A stretch of 46,958 bases of DNA. Source: Verrucomicrobiota bacterium (GTDB lineage: Bacteria > Verrucomicrobiota > Verrucomicrobiia > Limisphaerales > J093). Of this stretch, positions 44,801 through 46,958 are shown in pieces. Location: positions 1-46,958 of the forward strand of contig VHCO01000030.1 of assembly GCA_016871715.1 (NCBI GenBank), given 5' to 3'. Both the position numbers and the translations under genes were made by a program. Positions within the stretch are counted from its first letter, which is position 1. Every line of letters starts with the position of its first letter. The notes under the pieces are model-generated. The model searched no databases, was not told where the DNA came from, and saw only the letters and a program-made list of their open reading frames with translations.

Positions 44801-44958
44801 GGCTTGCCGGAAAAGACTGTGTTTCCGCTTGCGAGCCGGAAACACGGACTCCTGGTCCAAAACAGCCAGATTCCTGCGACTGCAAGGTCGTGAAAGAGTG
44901 CGAGGGGAAATACTTCGACAAGGATGGAAATCTAAAGCCGGATACGCGGCCATTCTGA
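38857..44958 (+). CDS. RHS-repeat protein with polymorphic C-terminal tip
   Basis: 2033 residues. A long N-region precedes a hydrophobic export segment (FLGLLTALVLACVSLTNSAQ). YD repeats run from about residue 470 to 1790 (for example GQYGELKSRVV, YGYDTHGRVRTMTDARNG, YQYDGLGQVISGCRFG), building the RHS shell. The core ends at YYGYRYYNPATGRWPSRDP and FVGNNPVNRHDVDGLG (about 1800-1860). From about 1861 an unrelated Cys-rich tip of 173 residues begins: HNALHCLANCLMAKYCQ and later paired Cys (CGKWCGD, CDCKVVKEC). Its codons are visibly lower in GC than the shell, a sign of tip exchange. RHS proteins enclose and deliver such toxins to neighbouring cells. A small membrane protein gene follows 33 bases later. 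Confidence 0.92.
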   Translation: MKHHHSTIQSPRYDETILQEWQAARPRTSPPFASGSEPCTASPTAFLGLLTALVLACVSLTNSAQAAPKQRVPIGFQFEADFEFGPSGGTGYAQVTVDRTSIRMQVTGNPQQYFPLQESDSKVVTLEVDKAYDFISEGKWDYQGGLIRFGIPKCFTLTIYDHDTPLVTLDYYNNVYPRCQHFNYTIKAQTTPVSFSSSCTCGTETTDPSLIADGTSEAGAWVNGISTAMAWGFDGPDLGCKIRPIDNGSRAIVTAGEKTGDVVVVGTMTTSPYCVYKGVLSLVRCDSGCSSADCDTTFASVRIDNESGVDFLAGIGKNLSNQTAGSICLRAATPGSDLASPVALQLLYPGVDTEAIWSSDSSLRQVKVTSGLVDLVVIDAFQYELRFYRASAVSAVVDGLYTLQGGANPVATVTVRNPNSGGNYNELWIIESHGGPAKTYKYTYDHASLKWTLEDDQSLRKLLAWKEIVGSTRYEHREIRKDTTLLSKVRRKYEPVDNRHVLKELLEGDGSTTRTTTYTFYTSSGNGDNDNQLRQIDYPDGRWEIFEYDSNKRVIKTYSAWLDQAPTTTASLCRVTEYAYTLTEAGDNGTYAPHLPRRTIVKVLGQEVARTYHKRLEGEQVHKTCPQPGAAWGDGANLVTTTTYYSTGDNKGRVKDVTNPDGTMAFYTYTTTTDTFTTTVSQGEPNLGATAIKNGTQTVTEIGQYGELKSRVVKNIVNEATPSTTLSSETYTYLDDLKQSYQVTYLGGLTRQVQYACCGIESETDQDGLTTTFDYDYWKREVASRQVQFNLKQTNILDAAGRTLERRRIGSDGSTIMLEQTLYDVLGRVTVQTNALGAITSYSETLVNNKLRRIIAYYPDTGQRIEDYYRDGRLEKVTGSAVAPVRHDYGVEYETDAYREFSKETKLYANGNPTLEWTKTYTDGARRGYRTAYAAASTPYPYRRTTYNTKGQPIKERDPDGVSLLSQFNAKGELEFSAVDLNQDGLIDFSGSDRVTRITRDVTTYAGSDVQRTQTSVYTTDNQPATALVSTVQTSTDGLKSWQTAYRDPATPVTTASVTTYGGGGSRTVTATYPDNSSQVSIYSYGRLTTVTRRDAGSGQVTQTSYGYDTHGRVRTMTDARNGTTTNSYNNADLVTTVMTPPPGSGEPGQVTTTFYDPQGRVTGYEYADGSTSTNLFYLTRLLRKTSGSRTYPVEYTYDDQGRMRTMKTWQDFGGNSGTATTTWNYDSYRGWLTSKDYPNAGDGTAGTLGPDYSYTAGGRLKTRTWARPQAGPRIVTTYYYDFDDDGLPGGSNVDQHGDLSRVIYSNDPASTPESRYAYDRRGRQRQTIRNGITTDWTYNDANQPLTETHSGGTLSGLSMNWTYDTALRRYTVTASKDGTPQQAATYGYDSAGRLLSVSDASYSATYGYDANSFLINTLTLAKTSGGSLVTTRAYDKLNRLQSISSAPSAASAVSFAYQYNQANQRTRATLENGSYWVYQYDGLGQVISGCRFGQDGTPVAGHQFEYRFDDIGNRDTTGGRASSVSDYTANRLNQYTTRTVPAYVDVTGIANPTAGVTVNGNTANRKGEYFHWPLNVPNSSAQYPTVTVTSQYGAGESDSGKVYVPAASEAFSHDDDGNLTADGRWTYTWDGDNRLIEMRRDSDSPAGARQRLLFEYDHQGRRIRKQFYAYSGGWQLQMDTICLYDGWNVVCELSGSKTPLRTYVWGTDLSGSLTGAGGVGGLLWVNNEQTTYGGKTVPTGVHFVAYDGNGNVAALVSAADGTTQARYEYGPFAEPIRTTGDLADANPFRFSTKWTDNESGLLYYGYRYYNPATGRWPSRDPLEELGFRRTFLRKRLKAGHHTYAFVGNNPVNRHDVDGLGIACAVKWASQVELGHAGPMNCAGSAIADAFLLLKSSYPNYDPKSNGHNALHCLANCLMAKYCQFPGKTDEEIYEHMMDANIDYEFCTMKEELCGKWCGDVDAYKRDYESDIKADIVGIRAGLAGKDCVSACEPETRTPGPKQPDSCDCKVVKECEGKYFDKDGNLKPDTRPF

Positions 44959-44991
44959 AGCAGTGGGTGATGGTTCATTCGCCTTCCCGAA

Positions 44992-45306
44992 ATGAACGAC
45001 CAGAATGAGCACAACGGCACGAAGTCCTTGGTCCCGCTTGTTCTCCTTCTTGTGTGCGTCGGTGGCGGCGTTCTCTGGTTTTCCTGCCAACTCTACGAGA
45101 AGCTCGGGTTCTCTCTTGGAGTGAACGTTGCGTCAACACTCGCCACGTGGGCGGTAGCAATCCTTTTCTGCGGCGAAGTGGCGGTGAGACTTCGCGGGTG
45201 CGAGAGAGCGTTACTCAAAAGCGTTTTGGCCCTGACATTGTTGTTCTCCTCACCCCTGTTGTTCTTCGTCGTCCTATTCACCGTCCTCGGTTATGCGCCG
45301 TTCTGA
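44992..45306 (+). CDS. Small three-helix membrane protein, candidate immunity protein
   Basis: 104 residues. Three hydrophobic segments (SLVPLVLLLVCVGGGVLWF, about 12-30; VASTLATWAVAILFCGEVAV, about 45-64; SVLALTLLFSSPLLFFVVLF, about 76-95) are separated by short charged turns. There is no signal peptide and no known motif. The gene sits directly after the RHS tip, on the same strand, and shares its lower GC, the usual place and style of an immunity gene. A membrane immunity protein would fit a toxin that acts at or across the inner membrane. The role is inferred from context only. Confidence 0.6.
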   Translation: MNDQNEHNGTKSLVPLVLLLVCVGGGVLWFSCQLYEKLGFSLGVNVASTLATWAVAILFCGEVAVRLRGCERALLKSVLALTLLFSSPLLFFVVLFTVLGYAPF

Positions 45307-45657
45307 CTTTTGCGCTGGCGAAACACCGGAACGCCAGTGTCCCGCCAAACGGCGTAATGGATTATGCACCGCTCAGGCCGCGCCGCCCGGCCCTGGCCGA
45401 TGGCGACGCGAATGGGAGCCAGTTTCGGCCCCGGTCAAGGCGACTGTGACGGCCATGATCCTGGCGCTGCATTGCCGCACGCCATCTGACCTCGGCATGA
45501 TGAGCAAATCCCAGGAATCGCCTCTTGCTGAGGTGACAAGGCACGGTTTTTGGGGCGTGATCGTGGACGACGCTCTTGACGAGGTGTCAAGAGTGTGGTT
45601 CAGGCGAGCCGCCTGTCTGCCGACAGGCAGGCCCGGTGCTGGGGATGGCCGTGCTGG
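45307..45657. other. Intergenic region between convergent genes
   Basis: Holds no supported gene. It contains the perfect-armed palindrome at 45611-45632 and two similar short stretches (GCTGAGGTGACAAG and GACGAGGTGTCAAG). As the genes converge here, one of these could act as a terminator. Confidence 0.4.
45611..45632. repeat. Palindrome GCCTGTCTGCCGACAGGCAG-type
   Basis: The 22 bases form an inverted repeat of CCTGTC/GACAGG with extended near-symmetric ends. It lies 26 bases past the stop of the minus-strand gene at 45658. It may be a terminator hairpin without a T-tract or a dispersed palindromic repeat. Confidence 0.5.
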
Positions 45658-46958
45658 TCACCGGACTGACGAAGACGACGATCCTTTAGCCGCCGTAGCT
45701 GCCGCCGCCTGGTTGACGACGGCGGCGACTTCGGGCGGCAGGTCACGGTGCCGGTCGAGGTAGTAGCGGGGAGCGGCAGGGTCATACTCCCATAACTGGT
45801 CCGGGTCCAGGGGCACGATGGGGAGTTTGGCCTTGTTCCAGCCCCAATAGACCAGCTCGCTCTGGGTGAACCACCAACGGAGGGTCTCCCAGGCATTGAC
45901 CTCATCAAAGAGGCCGACCTCGGCCTCGATCTTGCCGGTGGTCATGGAGCGGAGAAACTGGCGGGGATCGAGGCTGTGGGGGATGTGGTAGAGCTGGCGG
46001 CGCTTGTTCCTGGGCTGAGCGCCCTCGCGGGCGAGCTGCCAGGCGTGGATGGCCACGGCCAGCGGGAAGTCGCCGGTCACAGCCGGGTGGGCCTGGAAGT
46101 AGGCGTAAGCGGCCTGCTTGTCGGCCAGGGTGAAGGCGCTGGAAGCGAGGGTGCGGGAGCGGACGATGGCTTCCTGCCGCATGAGCGCGAAGCGCATGGC
46201 TTTGCGCCAGGCTTTTTGATCGGCCTCGGTGACGACGGCGATGTCCTTGGGGGGATGGGGCGGCGACCAGGGCGGCGGAGCCGCAGCGGTCGCGGGAGCG
46301 CTGGCCGGGCGGAGATCGCCATTGCCGTTGACCTTGGTGTTGGCCTGGCCGGGCTGCGCCGGTGCCTTCGGCCTGGGCGCGGGCGGGGCTGAGTCGGCTT
46401 TGGGGTCGGCGTCGCCACTCACTCGCTGGCGCTCGTTCGTTCCGCCGCCTCCGGCCCTGGCTCGTCTCTGCCCGACTGGGGCAGGTTCGTCGGTGATGAT
46501 CCCGGTCAGAGACTCGCCACTGCCTTCGGCAGCGGTCGGCCTGGCAGCCGAGCTAAGAGAGGAGTTGCTTTGAGCATGGGGGTGAGATTGCCTTGAACCG
46601 GGGGATGAAGTTGCCTTGAAGGCAGGGGTCGAGTTGCCTTCAAGGCCATCTCTGGGCTGGGCTGCGTCCGAGCCTGCATTCGGTTTTGGACCCTTGACGG
46701 ACATGGCGTGACCATGCTCCAGGAAATAGTCCCGCAGCTCCTGGAGCCGGGGCACGATGGGCCAGGCGAAGGTCTGGGAACCGCAGGGCTGACCGTCCAC
46801 CAGGCGGACCCGCTGGACCCTGCCGATGACGCCCAGGTCGTCGGCCAGCCAGGTCAGGGTCAGGCTGATCTCCTTCAAGGTCGTGGGGATGCTCGCGGCC
46901 CAGGCTTCGCGGTTGACCTGGTAGAGCGGTCCCCGGAAGAAGACCTGGCCGTCTTTGA
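45658..46958 (-). CDS. Unrecognised protein, 5' end beyond window
   Basis: The frame is open to the right edge (about 433 codons visible), and no ATG precedes the conserved-looking start KDGQVFFRGPLYQVNREAW, so the gene begins outside the window; TTG at 46878 is only an internal codon. Three parts are visible: a compact N-terminal region (LTLTWLADDLGVIGRVQRVR, FAWPIVPRLQELRDYFLEHG), a long Pro/Ser/Ala-rich linker with a small internal repeat, and a C-terminal helical region with many Trp and Tyr (LFDEVNAWETLRWWFTQSEL, VYWGWNKAKLPIVPLDP). The layout suggests two folded parts joined by a flexible linker. No family was recognised; a DNA- or element-related protein is possible but unproven. Confidence 0.6.
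   Translation of the reverse strand, partial: KDGQVFFRGPLYQVNREAWAASIPTTLKEISLTLTWLADDLGVIGRVQRVRLVDGQPCGSQTFAWPIVPRLQELRDYFLEHGHAMSVKGPKPNAGSDAAQPRDGLEGNSTPAFKATSSPGSRQSHPHAQSNSSLSSAARPTAAEGSGESLTGIITDEPAPVGQRRARAGGGGTNERQRVSGDADPKADSAPPAPRPKAPAQPGQANTKVNGNGDLRPASAPATAAAPPPWSPPHPPKDIAVVTEADQKAWRKAMRFALMRQEAIVRSRTLASSAFTLADKQAAYAYFQAHPAVTGDFPLAVAIHAWQLAREGAQPRNKRRQLYHIPHSLDPRQFLRSMTTGKIEAEVGLFDEVNAWETLRWWFTQSELVYWGWNKAKLPIVPLDPDQLWEYDPAAPRYYLDRHRDLPPEVAAVVNQAAAATAAKGSSSSSVR
46560..46645. repeat. Short degenerate tandem repeat in linker coding sequence
   Basis: Units of about 23-24 bases around GAGTTGCCTTGAA-x-CAGGGGT occur three to four times (TTGCTTTGAGC, TTGCCTTGAACC, TTGCCTTGAAGGC, TTGCCTTCAAGGC). 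They encode part of the flexible linker of the gene at 45658. Confidence 0.55.

Overview
The window looks like a metagenome-type contig from a high-GC, saprophytic member of the Verrucomicrobiota, most like the Limisphaerales (Pedosphaera-type) lineage. This rests on general family knowledge: two H-X9-DG pseudopilins, a large secreted protein paired with an RHS protein, many secreted glycan-degrading enzymes, LVIVD repeats, short heptamer tandem repeats inside genes, and ParD/PIN modules. No rRNA or tRNA gene was recognised, so the taxonomy is an inference.

Positions 1-12752 hold an almost uninterrupted minus-strand defence island. In transcription order (right to left) it contains: a 37-codon TIR stub and an ORF6N protein; a TIR remnant; a four-gene coupled operon of SIR2, HerA, a P-loop NTPase and an unknown protein; another TIR remnant; an AAA ATPase and its small partner; another TIR remnant; an OLD-type ATPase/TOPRIM nuclease; an intact TIR protein; a GNAT protein; and a GNAT-TIR fusion that runs off the left edge. 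Most junctions are ATGA/GTGA overlaps or gaps of a few bases. The same TIR N-terminus recurs five times at module boundaries. In three copies the same 37-codon stretch (BB loop to just before the catalytic Glu region) is replaced by a hairpin-like pair of opposed heptamer arrays. SIR2 and TIR are both NAD-consuming effector folds, so the theme is probably abortive defence by NAD+ depletion plus ATPase/nuclease modules.

Positions 12915-26166 are a plus-strand run of secreted carbohydrate-active proteins: a collapsed GH99-like/sialidase-like fusion, a DUF5060-DUF4038 glycosidase, a class C beta-lactamase-fold serine hydrolase, a GH140-type DUF4038 glycosidase, a GH43-like propeller, a heparinase II/III-like protein with a frameshift, and a mutarotase-like protein that is frameshifted and then cut by an inverted fragment of another gene. 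This reads as a polysaccharide-utilisation locus that is partly decaying.

Positions 26167-35200 are a mosaic: an inverted gene fragment, two paralogous pseudopilins, two copies of a ParD/PIN toxin-antitoxin module flanking an AAA_14/DUF4143 ATPase, an AbiEii-type nucleotidyltransferase with a small upstream partner, a 5'-truncated LVIVD protein abutting an IS110-family transposase remnant, and the 3' end of an FAD-dependent oxidoreductase.

Positions 35677-45306 hold a 1052-residue secreted protein, a 2033-residue RHS protein with an unrelated-looking Cys-rich C-terminal tip, and a small three-helix membrane protein that is a candidate immunity protein. The window ends with an unrecognised minus-strand gene cut by the right edge.
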